Origin: Beijerinckiaceae bacterium
GTDB taxonomy: Bacteria; Pseudomonadota; Alphaproteobacteria; Rhizobiales; Beijerinckiaceae
Length of the DNA: 49,793 nucleotides
Direction of reading: 5' to 3'
Assembly: GCA_947474545.1 (NCBI GenBank)
Contig: CANJJI010000014.1
Location: 1-49,793 of the forward strand
How positions within the stretch are numbered: position 1 is the first letter of the stretch; each line of letters begins with the position of its first letter. Under the pieces are notes generated by a model. The model made no database searches. It was not told the DNA's origin and saw nothing but the letters and a program-made list of their open reading frames with translations. The position numbers and the translations under genes are program-made. Shown one piece after another: positions 25,583 to 34,799 of this stretch.

Positions 25583-25956
25583 CAGGCCGAAAGCTTTTCT
25601 GGCTGGGCGCAGCCGGGAAAGCCGGCTGGCGCGAGGATCATTAAGAATGCGCGTCCCGAAATTAGCATCAAAGAGTTCAAGCCCAATAAAACGGTCGTAT
25701 AATCTCTGCGCCGGGTCAGAATTTCCACGTTGCCCTTGTGGATAACCCCTGATACAACGCCCGCGCTGGCAGGGGTCTTCCTTCCGGCAAAACCCGTCTG
25801 CAATTGCTGGCCGCGCGCCGGCCCACTTTGGTGGATGTTCATCCTTGGATGGGCTCCGGCTTTTGCAGGCTCCCCAAAACGCTAACCCCGCCGGCGCATC
25901 TGTTCCTGCACCACCTCACAACAGCATGGTCATGCAGGGACACATCAGGAGAAATA
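25583..25956. other. intergenic region upstream of rpsA
   Basis: These 374 bases separate the shikimate-dehydrogenase-like gene from rpsA. The genes often found here, cmk and aroA, are absent. A minus-strand reading frame of 86 codons (25582-25842) fills part of it but has no recognisable domain and no good ribosome site; I do not call it a gene. The promoter-like hexamers at 25676-25703 are the only signal I can support. Confidence 0.5.
25676..25703 (+). promoter_or_regulatory. candidate sigma-70 promoter for rpsA
   Basis: A perfect TATAAT lies at 25698-25703 in an AT-richer patch, with TTCAAG (25676-25681) 16 bases upstream as a weak -35. It would give an rpsA leader of roughly 250 bases, which fits an autoregulated ribosomal protein. 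The evidence is only the hexamers. Confidence 0.35.
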
Positions 25957-27702
25957 ATGGCCAATACTGCAAGTAGCCTCAACCCTACGGTTGATGATTT
26001 CGCCGCTATGCTCGACGAGAGCTTTGGAGCTGCGGATGCGTTCGAAGGTTCCGTCGTCAAGGGAATCGTCGTTGCAATTGAAAAGGATGTTGCTGTCATC
26101 GACGTCGGTCTGAAGACCGAAGGCCGGGTGGCGCTGAAGGAATTTACTGGTCCGGGCCGTGAGCACGCGCTCAAGATCGGCGACGAAGTTGAAGTATATC
26201 TGGAGCGCATCGAGAACGCGCTCGGCGAAGCCGTCATTTCGCGTGACAAGGCCCGCCGCGAAGAAAGCTGGGTCAAGCTCGAACAGGCCTTTGAGAAGAA
26301 AGAGCGCGTTGATGGCGTCATCTTCAATCAGGTCAAGGGCGGCTTTACGGTCGATCTCGACGGCGCGGTGGCCTTCCTGCCCCGTTCGCAAGTCGATATC
26401 CGCCCGATCCGCGATGTCGGCCCGCTGATGAATGTGCCGCAGCCGTTCGAAATCCTGAAAATGGACCGCCGGCGCGGCAATATTGTCGTGTCCCGCCGGA
26501 CCGTTCTGGAAGAGAGCCGTGCGGAACAGCGCACCGAAATCGTCGGCAAGCTCGAAGAGGGCCAGGAGATCGACGGCACCGTCAAGAACATCACCGATTA
26601 CGGTGCGTTCGTGGATCTGGGTGGCATCGACGGCCTTCTGCATGTCACCGACATTGCATGGCGCCGGGTCAACCATCCCTCGGAAGTGCTTACGATCGGT
26701 CAGACCGTGCGCGTGAAGATCATCAAGATCAATCACGACACACACCGCATCTCGCTGGGTATGAAGCAGCTTCAGGACGACCCGTGGCATGGCATTGAAG
26801 CGAAATATCCGCTTCAGGCCAAGCTGTCGGGCCGTGTCACGAACATCACCGACTACGGCGCGTTCGTGGAACTCGAGCCAGGCATCGAAGGGCTGATCCA
26901 CGTTTCGGAAATGTCCTGGACAAAGAAGAACGTGCACCCTGGCAAGATTGTCTCTACCAGCCAGGAAGTCGAAGTGCAGGTTTTGGAAGTCGATTCCAGC
27001 AAGCGCCGCATTTCACTCGGCCTCAAGCAGACCCTCCAGAACCCTTGGGAAGCTTTCGCCGAGAAATATCCCGTCGGCACGATTGTCGAAGGCGAAGTCA
27101 AGAACAAGACCGAATTCGGCCTGTTCATTGGCCTCGAAGGCGATGTGGACGGCATGGTCCATCTCTCCGATCTCGATTGGAAGCGTCCAGGCGAGCAAGT
27201 CATCGAAGAGTACAAAAAGGGCGATATGGTCAAGGCTCAGGTTCTCGACGTCGATGTCGAGAAGGAGCGCATCTCGCTGGGCGTCAAGCAGATCGGTTCC
27301 GATCCGTTCGCTGCCAAGTCCTCAGAAGAAGGCGGCTCGGGCGAAGTCAAGAAGGGCGGAATCGTCACCTGTGAAGTGCTCGAGGTGAAGGAAAACGGTC
27401 TGGAAGTGAAGATCGCAGGTACTGATCTCACCACCTTCATCCGCCGCGCCGAACTGGCGCGCGACCGTGCCGACCAGCGTCCGGAGCGTTTCGCTGTTGG
27501 CGAAAAGATGGATGCCCGCGTCACCGTGTTTGACCGCAAGGCGCGCAAGGTGTCGGTCTCCATCAAGGCGCTTGAAGTTGCCGAAGAGAAGGAAGCCATC
27601 GCACAGTTCGGATCTGCGGATTCGGGCGCATCGCTGGGCGACATTCTCGGCGCAGCCCTGCGTGCACGTGATACGCAGGACAAGGACGAAGACAAGAAAT
27701 AA
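25957..27702 (+). CDS. rpsA: 30S ribosomal protein S1
   Basis: S1 binds mRNA upstream of the start codon and unfolds it on the 30S subunit. The 581 residues contain six S1 domains (roughly 33-100, 118-183, 204-273, 289-360, 376-447 and 463-533). Copies 3 to 5 show the clearest motif, for example ITDYGAFVDLGGIDGLLHV, ITDYGAFVELEPGIEGLIHV and KTEFGLFIGLEGDVDGMVHL. The C-terminus is acidic/basic mixed and unstructured. I chose the ATG at 25957, preceded by AGGAGAA; the open frame to 25804 has no homology. A strong intrinsic terminator follows at 27743. Confidence 0.97.
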   Translation: MANTASSLNPTVDDFAAMLDESFGAADAFEGSVVKGIVVAIEKDVAVIDVGLKTEGRVALKEFTGPGREHALKIGDEVEVYLERIENALGEAVISRDKARREESWVKLEQAFEKKERVDGVIFNQVKGGFTVDLDGAVAFLPRSQVDIRPIRDVGPLMNVPQPFEILKMDRRRGNIVVSRRTVLEESRAEQRTEIVGKLEEGQEIDGTVKNITDYGAFVDLGGIDGLLHVTDIAWRRVNHPSEVLTIGQTVRVKIIKINHDTHRISLGMKQLQDDPWHGIEAKYPLQAKLSGRVTNITDYGAFVELEPGIEGLIHVSEMSWTKKNVHPGKIVSTSQEVEVQVLEVDSSKRRISLGLKQTLQNPWEAFAEKYPVGTIVEGEVKNKTEFGLFIGLEGDVDGMVHLSDLDWKRPGEQVIEEYKKGDMVKAQVLDVDVEKERISLGVKQIGSDPFAAKSSEEGGSGEVKKGGIVTCEVLEVKENGLEVKIAGTDLTTFIRRAELARDRADQRPERFAVGEKMDARVTVFDRKARKVSVSIKALEVAEEKEAIAQFGSADSGASLGDILGAALRARDTQDKDEDKK

Positions 27703-27742
27703 CCCCTTCTTGCCTTAATCCGGCAATATTTCAGACAGATAA

Positions 27743-27770
27743 GCCCGCGCCGTCTGGCGCGGGCTTTTTT
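27743..27770 (+). terminator. rho-independent terminator of rpsA
   Basis: GCCCGCGCC (27743-27751) and GGCGCGGGC (27756-27764) pair perfectly around a GTCT loop and are followed by six T (27765-27770). It lies 40 bases after the rpsA stop and is the clearest intrinsic terminator in the window. Confidence 0.95.
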
Positions 27771-27857
27771 GCACCCAGGTGCAAGCACCGCCTGATCCTT
27801 CATTCACCATCCCCTGCCGATCTGATAAGACGATTGCAATTGAACTGGAGCGTCGCA

Positions 27858-28829
27858 ATGGCTGTTTCGAACCCCCTATCGGCCGATCATCTGCTTGATC
27901 GCAGCCGCTTGCGCCGCAAGCTTTCATTCTGGCGGGTGATGGCCGCGCTTGCTGTCATCCTCGCCTTGGGCGTCGGCGGCTACAGGCTCGCTGGCGGGTC
28001 ATCGCAGATATCTGGCGATCATATTGCCCGGGTTTCTATCACCGGCGTGATCACAGGCGATGCAGCAACGATACGGCTCCTCGAACAGGTCGGGAATTCA
28101 AACGCAAAGGCTGTATTGTTATCGATTTCCAGCCCCGGCGGCACGACGACAGGCTCAGAACTTCTCTATAACGAAATTCGCCGGCTTGCTGCAAAAAAGC
28201 CCGTCGTTGCTGTTGTTTCCGGCATGGCGGCATCGGGAGCCTATATCGCCGCTTTAGGAGCAGACCGCATTTACGCGCAACAAACTTCGCTTGTCGGTTC
28301 TATCGGCGTGCTGGTTCAAATTCCCAATTTCGTGAAGTTGATGGACAATGTCGGCGTGAAAATGGAGACGATCAAATCGAGCCCGCTGAAGGCCTCGCCC
28401 AGCGGAGTCGAGCCGACAACTCCCGAAGCACGCGACGCGATGGCGGCGATCGTCATGGATTCCTATGAATGGTTCAAGGACCTGGTTCGCGAACGCCGCA
28501 AGCTTGACGACAAGGAGCTCGCGGATGTTTCAAATGGCCGCGTTTTCACAGGCCGTCAAAGTGTACCGCTCAAGTTGATCGATCAACTTGGCGGCGAACG
28601 TGACGCCATAGCCTGGCTCGAAAGCGAAAAGCATGTCGCGAAAAATCTCCGCGTCCGTGAATGGCGGCGTCCTCTGAGCCGCTCGTTCGGACTGACGAGC
28701 GCACACTGGATTGCTACACTTTTTGGCATGGAGGCGTTCGCGCAAAATCTGGAGTCCCTCCAGAATGCGGCGAACGTTCGAATGCTTGACGGTCTGGTAG
28801 CCGTTTGGCATGGTGCGAATGGAGAATAG
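27858..28829 (+). CDS. sppA: signal peptide peptidase SppA (short form)
   Basis: SppA is a membrane-bound serine protease that degrades cleaved signal peptides. This 323-residue short form has an N-terminal anchor ([20 protein letters not shown]) and one protease domain. The substrate-groove loop is [19 protein letters not shown], the nucleophile serine lies in [16 protein letters not shown], and the general-base lysine is probably in [13 protein letters not shown] chose the ATG at 27858, with GGAG 8 bases upstream. It is typical between rpsA and ihfB in alphaproteobacteria. Confidence 0.93.
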   Translation: MAVSNPLSADHLLDRSRLRRKLSFWRVMAALAVILALGVGGYRLAGGSSQISGDHIARVSITGVITGDAATIRLLEQVGNSNAKAVLLSISSPGGTTTGSELLYNEIRRLAAKKPVVAVVSGMAASGAYIAALGADRIYAQQTSLVGSIGVLVQIPNFVKLMDNVGVKMETIKSSPLKASPSGVEPTTPEARDAMAAIVMDSYEWFKDLVRERRKLDDKELADVSNGRVFTGRQSVPLKLIDQLGGERDAIAWLESEKHVAKNLRVREWRRPLSRSFGLTSAHWIATLFGMEAFAQNLESLQNAANVRMLDGLVAVWHGANGE

Positions 28830-28884
28830 CTGCGGATTTGCGGCTATATTATATTTCCGGACATTATCGCCGAGGGGGCAACAC

Positions 28885-29175
28885 GTGATCAAATCAGAAC
28901 TCGTAACGACAATAGCTGAGCAGTTTCCTCATCTTTTCCAGCGCGATGTTGAGAACATCGTGAATGCGATCCTGGAAGAAATTACGGACGCGCTTGCACG
29001 GGGCGATCGCGTTGAGCTGCGTGGGTTTGGCGCATTTTCAGTTCGCAAACGTGATGCGCGCACTGGCCGCAACCCACGTACTGGGCAGCATGTTGAAGTC
29101 GCCGAAAAATTTGTACCATTCTTCAAGACCGGCAAGGAAATGCGTGATCGCCTCAACGGCGGCGCGACTAAATAG
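28885..29175 (+). CDS. ihfB: integration host factor subunit beta
   Basis: IhfB pairs with IhfA to bend DNA sharply at specific sites, affecting promoters and recombination. The 96-residue protein spans the full HU/IHF domain: [20 protein letters not shown], the arm region [20 protein letters not shown] with RNPRTGQ (the intercalating proline is in this arm), and [16 protein letters not shown]. The start is GTG at 28885 with GAGGGGG upstream; the reading frame to 28810 overlaps sppA and is not homologous. Confidence 0.95.
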   Translation: MIKSELVTTIAEQFPHLFQRDVENIVNAILEEITDALARGDRVELRGFGAFSVRKRDARTGRNPRTGQHVEVAEKFVPFFKTGKEMRDRLNGGATK

Positions 29176-29204
29176 AGCATCGCTTCGCGCGGCAGGAGAG
29201 ATCG

Positions 29205-29573
29205 ATGAAGACCTTTTTTAAATGGCTTCTGCTCGTGCCTGTCGCGCTGATTGTTTTGGTTTTTGCGGTCGCCAACCGGCAGCTGGTCAATGTCGTGCTC
29301 GATCCGGTCGGCCTTGTCAGCGATGGCATGATGATCAGTGCGCCCTTGTTTGCGATTGTTTTTCTCACATTGATGACCGGCGTGATCCTCGGTGGCGCCG
29401 CTACCTGGTTCACACAAGGCAGTCACCGCCGTCTTGCCCGCGAAGCGTTGTCCGATGCGCGTGCCCTTCGTGAAGAGGCCCGGCAAAAAAATGAAGAAGT
29501 AGCCCGGCTACGGACAGAACTTGCTGCACTGCCGCCGCCAATGCCGGCCAACGATCGCAGCCGCGCCGCCTGA
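29205..29573 (+). CDS. lapA: LapA family protein (DUF1049)
   Basis: This 122-residue inner-membrane protein has two membrane helices (WLLLVPVALIVLVFAVANR and APLFAIVFLTLMTGVILGG). A cytoplasmic coiled-coil tail follows (REEARQKNEEVARLRTELAA) and the chain ends in a Pro-rich stretch. The NRQLVNVVLDP motif after helix 1 is the LapA signature. In E. coli LapA works with LapB in lipopolysaccharide assembly control. It follows ihfB by 29 bp, probably on the same transcript. In related genomes trpF comes next; here 5.3 kb of other genes intervene. Confidence 0.88.
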   Translation: MKTFFKWLLLVPVALIVLVFAVANRQLVNVVLDPVGLVSDGMMISAPLFAIVFLTLMTGVILGGAATWFTQGSHRRLAREALSDARALREEARQKNEEVARLRTELAALPPPMPANDRSRAA

Positions 29574-29687
29574 AAATCAGCTGCAGAGGCGTCTGTGCCC
29601 CGTTGGATTTTTGCGTCCCAGCTTCCGCTCCATTCTCTGCTGTGACCTGTGCTGCTTTTTGCGTTAATATGAACAGCGTCTGGAAAT

Positions 29688-29720
29688 CATCCGCTTGCGA
29701 TCCTGGATCGCAAGCGGATG
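29688..29720. repeat. 33-bp near-perfect palindrome
   Basis: Arms of 16 bases (29688-29703 and 29705-29720) are perfectly complementary around a single T. The left arm contains ATCCGCTTGCGATCC. It lies 49 bases upstream of the exported methyltransferase-like gene and 115 bases after lapA. No T tract follows, so it is a poor terminator. An operator for a dimeric regulator or a mobile-repeat remnant are both possible. Confidence 0.75.
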
Positions 29721-29768
29721 GTGCGGCCGCAAAAATGTTCAAAAACCAACGTTCACAGGGAGATTTTC

Positions 29769-30602
29769 ATGATGGGCGCACCAATGTCCCGCCGGCTGCT
29801 CATGTGTTGCACGGCTGTGGCTATTACAGGCCTCGTCCTGCCGGGTCCTTTGGCCTTCGCCCAGCAGAATGATCCGCTTGCGGCCCAAATTGCAGGAGCT
29901 CACCGCTCCCCCGGAAATGTTGCCCGGGACAAATTTCGCAAGCCTTATGAAGTGCTGAAATTCTTCGGCATCACGGAAAGCAGCCGCGTCGTCGAAATCC
30001 TGCCCGGCAGCGGCGGCTATTTCACTGAAATCCTTGCTCCTTATCTTGCGGAAAAGGGCCTCTACATCACTGCGGGCCGCCACGAAGGCGTACCCCAAAA
30101 TTATACCGAAGACCACAAACGCATGCTGGAGAAATATGCCGCCAACCCGGCTGTGTTCGGAAAAGTTCAGGTCACAAAATTCTACAAGGACGACTATGAG
30201 ATTGCGCCAGCAGGCAGCATGGATTTTGTGCTCACCTTCCGCAATCTCCACAACTGGATCGAGCGTAACGAGATCGACGGGGCGCTGAAGGCCTTTAACA
30301 AAGCTCTCAAGCCGGGCGGAATACTTGGTGTCACTGACCATCGGGGCCGCACCGACATGAGCCAGGAAGCGCAGATGAAAAACGGCTATATCCGCCAGGA
30401 CTACGCCATTGCCCTGATCGAAAAGGCCGGGTTTCAATTTATCGGATCTTCGGAAGTGAAGGCTAACTCGAAGGACACCAAGGATTACCCGGAGGGCGTT
30501 TGGAGCCTTCCGCCGACTTTCCGGCAGAAAGACGTCGATCGTGCGAAATATGAGGCCATCGGCGAAAGTGACCGAATGGTATTGAAGTTTGTGAAGCGCT
30601 GA
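29769..30602 (+). CDS. exported methyltransferase-like protein (COG4798 type)
   Basis: The product is 277 residues with a Sec signal peptide (SRRLLMCCTAVAITGLVL, then PGPLAFAQQ). A class I SAM-methyltransferase-like domain follows: SRVVEILPGSGGYFTEILAP as motif I, a segment reading DFVLTFRNLHNWIE, and ALKPGGILGVTDHRGR as the post-motif strand. Its location is odd because S-adenosylmethionine is cytoplasmic. The COG4798 family is known to carry such leaders, and its role is unsettled. The start (29769, or 29772) follows a GGGAG site. The dioxygenase gene follows 21 bp later, so the two are probably co-transcribed. Confidence 0.82.
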   Translation: MMGAPMSRRLLMCCTAVAITGLVLPGPLAFAQQNDPLAAQIAGAHRSPGNVARDKFRKPYEVLKFFGITESSRVVEILPGSGGYFTEILAPYLAEKGLYITAGRHEGVPQNYTEDHKRMLEKYAANPAVFGKVQVTKFYKDDYEIAPAGSMDFVLTFRNLHNWIERNEIDGALKAFNKALKPGGILGVTDHRGRTDMSQEAQMKNGYIRQDYAIALIEKAGFQFIGSSEVKANSKDTKDYPEGVWSLPPTFRQKDVDRAKYEAIGESDRMVLKFVKR

Positions 30603-30623
30603 TTGAAATCAACGGAGATCGCC

Positions 30624-31589
30624 ATGACCGCTCTTGCAGAACGCACAGTGCACGAATCTACACTTCGCATCGAACAGGACGGTGCTTATCTTGGCGCACT
30701 GGTGAGCGGCATAGACCTATCAAGACCGGTCACCGAAGCCGATCTAGCAATCCTCAGGCAAGCTCATGCCGAATACGGCTTGCTGATCTTCCGTGACCAG
30801 GCCATGAGTCCGGACGATCTCATCGTATTCGGCAAACGCTTCGGCGCGCTCAGTGTGCATCCCTTCGCGCCAAATTCAGGCGCGAAGCCTGAGTTAATTA
30901 CCTTTCGCAACGACGAAAACCATCCGCCTTTTGGCACGGATTGCTGGCATTCGGATGAAACCTTCCGTCTTGCGCCCCCTATGGGGACGATGCTCCGCGC
31001 AACGGATGTCCCCTCGTTCGGCGGCGACACGATGTTCGCCTCGATGGCCGCAGCCTGGGAAGGGCTGAGCGATCGGATGCAGCATTTCATCTCTGGTCTT
31101 GAAGCCTGGCATGATTTCAAAGTGTTCAAGCCGCTGTTTGGCGAAACAGCCGAAGGGCGTCGGCAGATGCGTGATTATGAAGAGCAATATCCGCCAGCGC
31201 TACATCCTGTCGTGACCAAACATCCAATCACCGGACGCAATGTGATTTTTGTCAATCCGCAATTCACGGTCCGCGTAAAAGGCATGGACGAGGCGGAAAG
31301 CACAGCCCTGCTGACGCAACTCTACGACCTCGCAAAAGTGCCAGAATACCAATATCGTGTGCGCTGGAGGAACAATACCCTGATTTTCTGGGATAATCGT
31401 TCCATGCAGCATTATGCGGTACATGATTACTTCCCCAAACGCCGCTTCATGGATCGTGTGACGATTTCCGGTACGAAGCCCCTACCTGCATTTGAAGCCG
31501 CTGAACAAAAGCTGGTACGCAACAAAAAGGCGCGCAAGCCCGAACGGTTTTTCAACGACTTTGGCGGGCATGGAGTGGGGAAAGGGTGA
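30624..31589 (+). CDS. TauD/TfdA family Fe(II)/2-oxoglutarate dioxygenase
   Basis: This 321-residue non-heme iron oxygenase is from the family that hydroxylates taurine, 2,4-D or alkyl sulfates. The iron ligands are visible: HxD in CWHSDETFRLAPP and the distal His in NRSMQHYAVHDYFP. The 2-oxoglutarate-binding Arg is probably in KRRFMDRVTISG near the C-terminus. A conserved FGGDTMFASMAAAWEGLS follows the HxD. The ATG at 30624 has ACGGAGAT upstream. No sulfonate transporter genes are nearby, so the substrate is open. Confidence 0.9.
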   Translation: MTALAERTVHESTLRIEQDGAYLGALVSGIDLSRPVTEADLAILRQAHAEYGLLIFRDQAMSPDDLIVFGKRFGALSVHPFAPNSGAKPELITFRNDENHPPFGTDCWHSDETFRLAPPMGTMLRATDVPSFGGDTMFASMAAAWEGLSDRMQHFISGLEAWHDFKVFKPLFGETAEGRRQMRDYEEQYPPALHPVVTKHPITGRNVIFVNPQFTVRVKGMDEAESTALLTQLYDLAKVPEYQYRVRWRNNTLIFWDNRSMQHYAVHDYFPKRRFMDRVTISGTKPLPAFEAAEQKLVRNKKARKPERFFNDFGGHGVGKG

Positions 31590-31601
31590 GTTCCATCCTG
31601 T

Positions 31602-32434
31602 TCAGTGCAGCGCCCGGACCAGTGAGCCCTCGGACAGAGACGAAGGCGGATAGACGACAACTTTGTCGCCGGGCGCTAGACCGGACGCGACAGCGGCAAA
31701 CCGGCCAGATCTGCGTTGAATGTCAACGGCGAGCGCGATGACCCGCTCGTTTCTAACAACGAAAGCGAACCAGCTCTCTTCCCGCCGGAACAGCGCGCCT
31801 GCCGGCACAATAATCGCGTCCGCCAAATCATCTACAATGATACTGACATCGACGCGAAAAGCGTCAGACAAGTTGCGCCATTCTTCACGTGGTGAAGTGA
31901 TTTCAATAATGACCCAGACCCTTTGCTCCTCAACCCCAAGAGCGGATGTTTTTGTAAAGCCAGACGGTTCTATACGCCTGACCCGGCCGGCCAATGCGGT
32001 CACACCTCCCCAATGCTCGATGCGGACGTTTGCGTCTTCAGGAATTCTGATCGCATCGGCCGTGAGAACGTCGACGATGACCTCGATATCGGCAGGGTCG
32101 CCAATTTCCAGAAGAGCGGCGCCAGCGCTTACGATAGCTTCATTTTCCTGCAATACGCGCAAGACACGCCCGCTGACCGGCGCCGTGACGTTCACTTTCT
32201 CGACATTTACTCCACCAGTTTCTGCGCTCTTGCGTAATGCCGATCTTGCTTCGGCAAGAATATGAGCTGCTGCATGGAGACGGCGTTCGGCCGCCGTAAC
32301 GTCACGTTGCGCGGCGTCGAACGTAAACGTATCGCGCTCAAACTGAGCGACGGAAATAACACCTCGTTCGCGCAGCTGCCGCGCCCGGTCGAGATCCCCG
32401 CGGGCTTTCGCTTGCGCTAGATGTTTGGTCCCAG
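31602..32434 (-). pseudogene. HlyD-type efflux adaptor, 5' end lost
   Basis: This is the remaining C-terminal three quarters of a periplasmic adaptor (membrane fusion) protein. What is left runs from part of the alpha-hairpin (KARGDLDRARQLRERGVISV, AAERRLHAAAHILAEA) through the lipoyl domain (VNVTAPVSGRVLRV) to the beta-barrel and membrane-proximal domains. It ends with LAPGDKVVVYPPSSLSEGS. The N-terminal anchor and first half of the hairpin are missing. The open frame continues to 32651, but only as antisense of the transposase. It once belonged with the truncated ABC ATPase upstream. Confidence 0.82.
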
Positions 32435-32996
32435 TGTTTGATGGTGCATTCTCATCTGCCGAATCGAGGGATGCGCTATGGGCCAAATTCTTCATGGGAG
32501 CGCCACAACGACGGAGGCGGTCCGTCGAGCGATACAACATAGTCAAGAGAGCCTGAGAGCGTTGGCTGGACGCTACGGCGTCAATCCGAAAACAATCGCT
32601 AAATGGAAGCGGCGATCCTCGGTCGCGGACATCCCGCCTGGCCCGAAACACCCGAAGTCCACAGTGCTTTCAGTCGAAGACGAGGCGATGGCCGTCGCCT
32701 TCCGGCAGCATACCCTTTTGCCGCTGGACGATTGTCTTTACGCCCTCCAGCGCACAATACCGCACCTGACGCGGTCATCCTTACACCGCTGTTTTCAAAG
32801 ACACGGCATATCTCGATTGCCCAATGTCGAGGGCGAGGTCTCTGCCAAACGCAAGTTTAAGGCCTATCCGATCGGCTACTTCCATATCGACATCGCCGAA
32901 GTTCGAACGGCGCAGGGCAAACTCTATCTGTTCGTCGCGATCGACCGGACGTCGAAGTTCGCGTTTGTCGAACTGCACGAAAAGGCGACGATGCGC
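32435..32996 (+). mobile_element. truncated IS481-family element
   Basis: This is the left part of an insertion sequence. The left end is probably at the TGTTTG at 32435; TGT ends are usual in the family, though a second TGTTTG at 32422 is an alternative. The right part, including the other terminal repeat, is missing. The junction with ABC ATPase coding sequence falls near 32990-32998. It lies between two halves of a broken export operon. No target-site duplication can be identified because the right end is gone. Confidence 0.75.
32478..32996 (+). pseudogene. IS481-type transposase, 3' truncated
   Basis: About 173 residues of the transposase remain. The N-terminal helix-turn-helix is ESLRALAGRYGVNPKTIAKW, and the retroviral-integrase fold begins at YPIGYFHIDIAEV with the first catalytic Asp138. 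The text then shows [20 protein letters not shown] and stops matching after ATMR. The second Asp and Glu of the DDE triad are lost, so it cannot be active. The reading frame continues to 33119 only through antisense ABC ATPase sequence. Confidence 0.88.
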
Positions 32997-33571
32997 CCAG
33001 TATCGCAATCCAGGGCTCCGGTCGGTTCATCGCACAACAGGATATCTGGCCTTTTGACAATTGCACGAGCGACAGCAACTCTTTGCTGTTCGCCACCGGA
33101 CAATTGTGAAGGGAAATAATCCAGGCGTGGCGAAAGTCCAACGAGCGCGACAGCCTCCTCAGCGCTCATCGGGTGGCTGGCAATCTCCGTGACCAGTTGT
33201 ACGTTTTCGCGGACTGTAAGGCTGGGAATGAGGTTGTAAAACTGAAAAATAAAGCCGACATGCTCGCGTCTATAGGCTGTCAGATCCCGCTCCGAAGCGC
33301 CCGTGAGCTGGTGGTCGCGCCAGAATGCACTGCCGGATGTCGGGACATCAAGCCCGCCAAGAATGTTGAGAAGCGTTGATTTGCCCGAGCCTGAGGGACC
33401 AAGGAGAACCACAAATTCTCCCGCGCGAATTTCCAGATCGACGTCATTTAATGCATGGACCGCCGAGCTGCCCGTCCCGTAGATCTTGGTCAATCCCCTG
33501 GCGACAAAAATAGAGGCGCTTGTGGCTCCTTCAGAATGCCTTTCGCCCTGCCAATTCGAGGGATTGCTCAC
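32997..33571 (-). pseudogene. ABC exporter ATPase (LolD/MacB/DevA type), 3' truncated
   Basis: This is the N-terminal part of an ATPase that would drive an FtsX-type permease: [11 protein letters not shown], Walker [22 protein letters not shown]-loop [17 protein letters not shown], signature [16 protein letters not shown] and Walker [13 protein letters not shown]. Coding ends at the insertion-sequence junction, before the H-loop, losing roughly 40 residues. The GTG at 33571 is the likely start; the frame to 33748 overlaps the divergent gene's promoter. The permease gene expected after it is entirely absent. Confidence 0.85.
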
Positions 33572-33746
33572 ACTGTGCCTTTCAAGCTCCAGGTTCACAC
33601 AGAAAATTAGGACCAATTTATCCAAGCACTGACGCTGAAGTTCTCCCTTGCGTTGCATCAAGTTCATCTGGCGAATACTTCGCAACAATGAAACTCTTTC
33701 AACTTCCACGTACATTGAATAAGGAGGGAGGAGGAGATCGTCACAC

Positions 33747-34799
33747 ATGATTAGTCAAAAGCTACGCTTGAACCTTGCGCTTTACACCAGCCTGATAGCC
33801 GTTGTGCTTTCGAACCCCGCAGCTGCCGATTCCGTCGCCGATTTCTACAAGGGCAAAACCATCAACCTCTGGGTCGGGTACGGCACGGGCGGCGGCTATG
33901 ACACGACGGCGCGGGTCGTTGCGCGTCATTTCGGCAAGCATGTACCCGGCAATCCCAATGTTGTCGTGCAGAATGTCACTGGGGCGGGCAGCCTGCTTGC
34001 AGCGAATAATCTTTACAATATCGCGCCGAAAGATGGTTCGGTTCTGGGCATCTTCTCGTCCACCGTCGCCATGTTGCCGCTCTATGGCGATCCCAAGGCC
34101 AAGTTTGAGACGCTGAAGTTTTCCTGGATCGGCAATATTCATCGTGACACTCTGGCCTGCGGCGTCTGGAAAGGCGCTGGCCAGAATATCAAGACGCTTG
34201 AGGACCTGATCGCAGCCAAGCAAACAGTTGTGTTTGGCTCGGACGGCGGCGATGCGCCGCTGACGCGCTGGCCTTTGTTCATGAAAAACGTGCTGGGTGC
34301 GAACCTGAAAGTGGTCGCAGGTTATAAAGGCACCCGGGAAATCAATCTCGCCATGCAATCGGGCGAGGCGGGCGGGAGCTGCGGCATGTTCGAGTCGACG
34401 GTCAGCACAGCTTATGCGCAGGATTACGCCGAAGGCCGCCTGAACCTGTTTGTGCAAACAGGTTTCAACCGGAATGTTCCTTATTTTGGCAATGCCACCA
34501 ACCTCTACAAACTACTGAAAACAGACGAAGAAGTGCAGATGGCCAAACTGGTGTTTGGCGTTTCGGAAATGACCCGTCCCTTTGCCGGTCCGCCGGGACT
34601 CGACCCGCAGAAGCTTGCCGCCCTGCGCAAGGCCCTGATGGATATGATGCAGGATCCAGCGCAGATCGAAGAGGCCAAGAAGGTGGGCACGCAATTTTCA
34701 CCCATGACAGGCGATGAGATCGTCGCAGAGCTGACAGAGCTCTACAAGACTCCAAAACATGTGGTCGACAGGGCGACGGAAGTGACAAGCAAGCCATAG
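33747..34799 (+). CDS. TctC-like periplasmic solute-binding protein
   Basis: This 350-residue exported receptor is of the same subtype as the one at 9523. The signal peptide is [20 protein letters not shown], cleaved around AAADS. The core reads [40 protein letters not shown] and [16 protein letters not shown]. Two cysteines (in LACGVW and GGSCGMF) could pair. A long purine-rich ribosome site, GGAGGGAGGAGGAG, precedes the ATG. No transporter membrane subunits are nearby. It sits between the wrecked ABC operon and trpF. Confidence 0.85.
   Translation: MISQKLRLNLALYTSLIAVVLSNPAAADSVADFYKGKTINLWVGYGTGGGYDTTARVVARHFGKHVPGNPNVVVQNVTGAGSLLAANNLYNIAPKDGSVLGIFSSTVAMLPLYGDPKAKFETLKFSWIGNIHRDTLACGVWKGAGQNIKTLEDLIAAKQTVVFGSDGGDAPLTRWPLFMKNVLGANLKVVAGYKGTREINLAMQSGEAGGSCGMFESTVSTAYAQDYAEGRLNLFVQTGFNRNVPYFGNATNLYKLLKTDEEVQMAKLVFGVSEMTRPFAGPPGLDPQKLAALRKALMDMMQDPAQIEEAKKVGTQFSPMTGDEIVAELTELYKTPKHVVDRATEVTSKP

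Noticed and set aside
25582-25842. 86-codon minus-strand frame whose stop overlaps the shikimate-dehydrogenase-like start
   Set aside because: The overlap looks like an operon, but composition, lack of a ribosome site and absence of any recognisable motif argue against a gene.
25945-26937. 330-codon open frame antisense to rpsA
   Set aside because: It is a frame shadow of the strongly codon-biased rpsA, with no domain and no ribosome site.
28810-28884. Upstream extension of ihfB
   Set aside because: The extra 25 codons overlap the end of sppA and lack homology; the GTG at 28885 has a strong ribosome site.
32997-33119. C-terminal end of the transposase reading frame
   Set aside because: After residue 173 the frame runs antisense through the ABC ATPase; transposase homology has ended.
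33572-33748. Extended N-terminus of the ABC ATPase
   Set aside because: It would cover the divergent promoter region and ribosome site of the binding protein at 33747; the GTG at 33571 starts close to the conserved domain.
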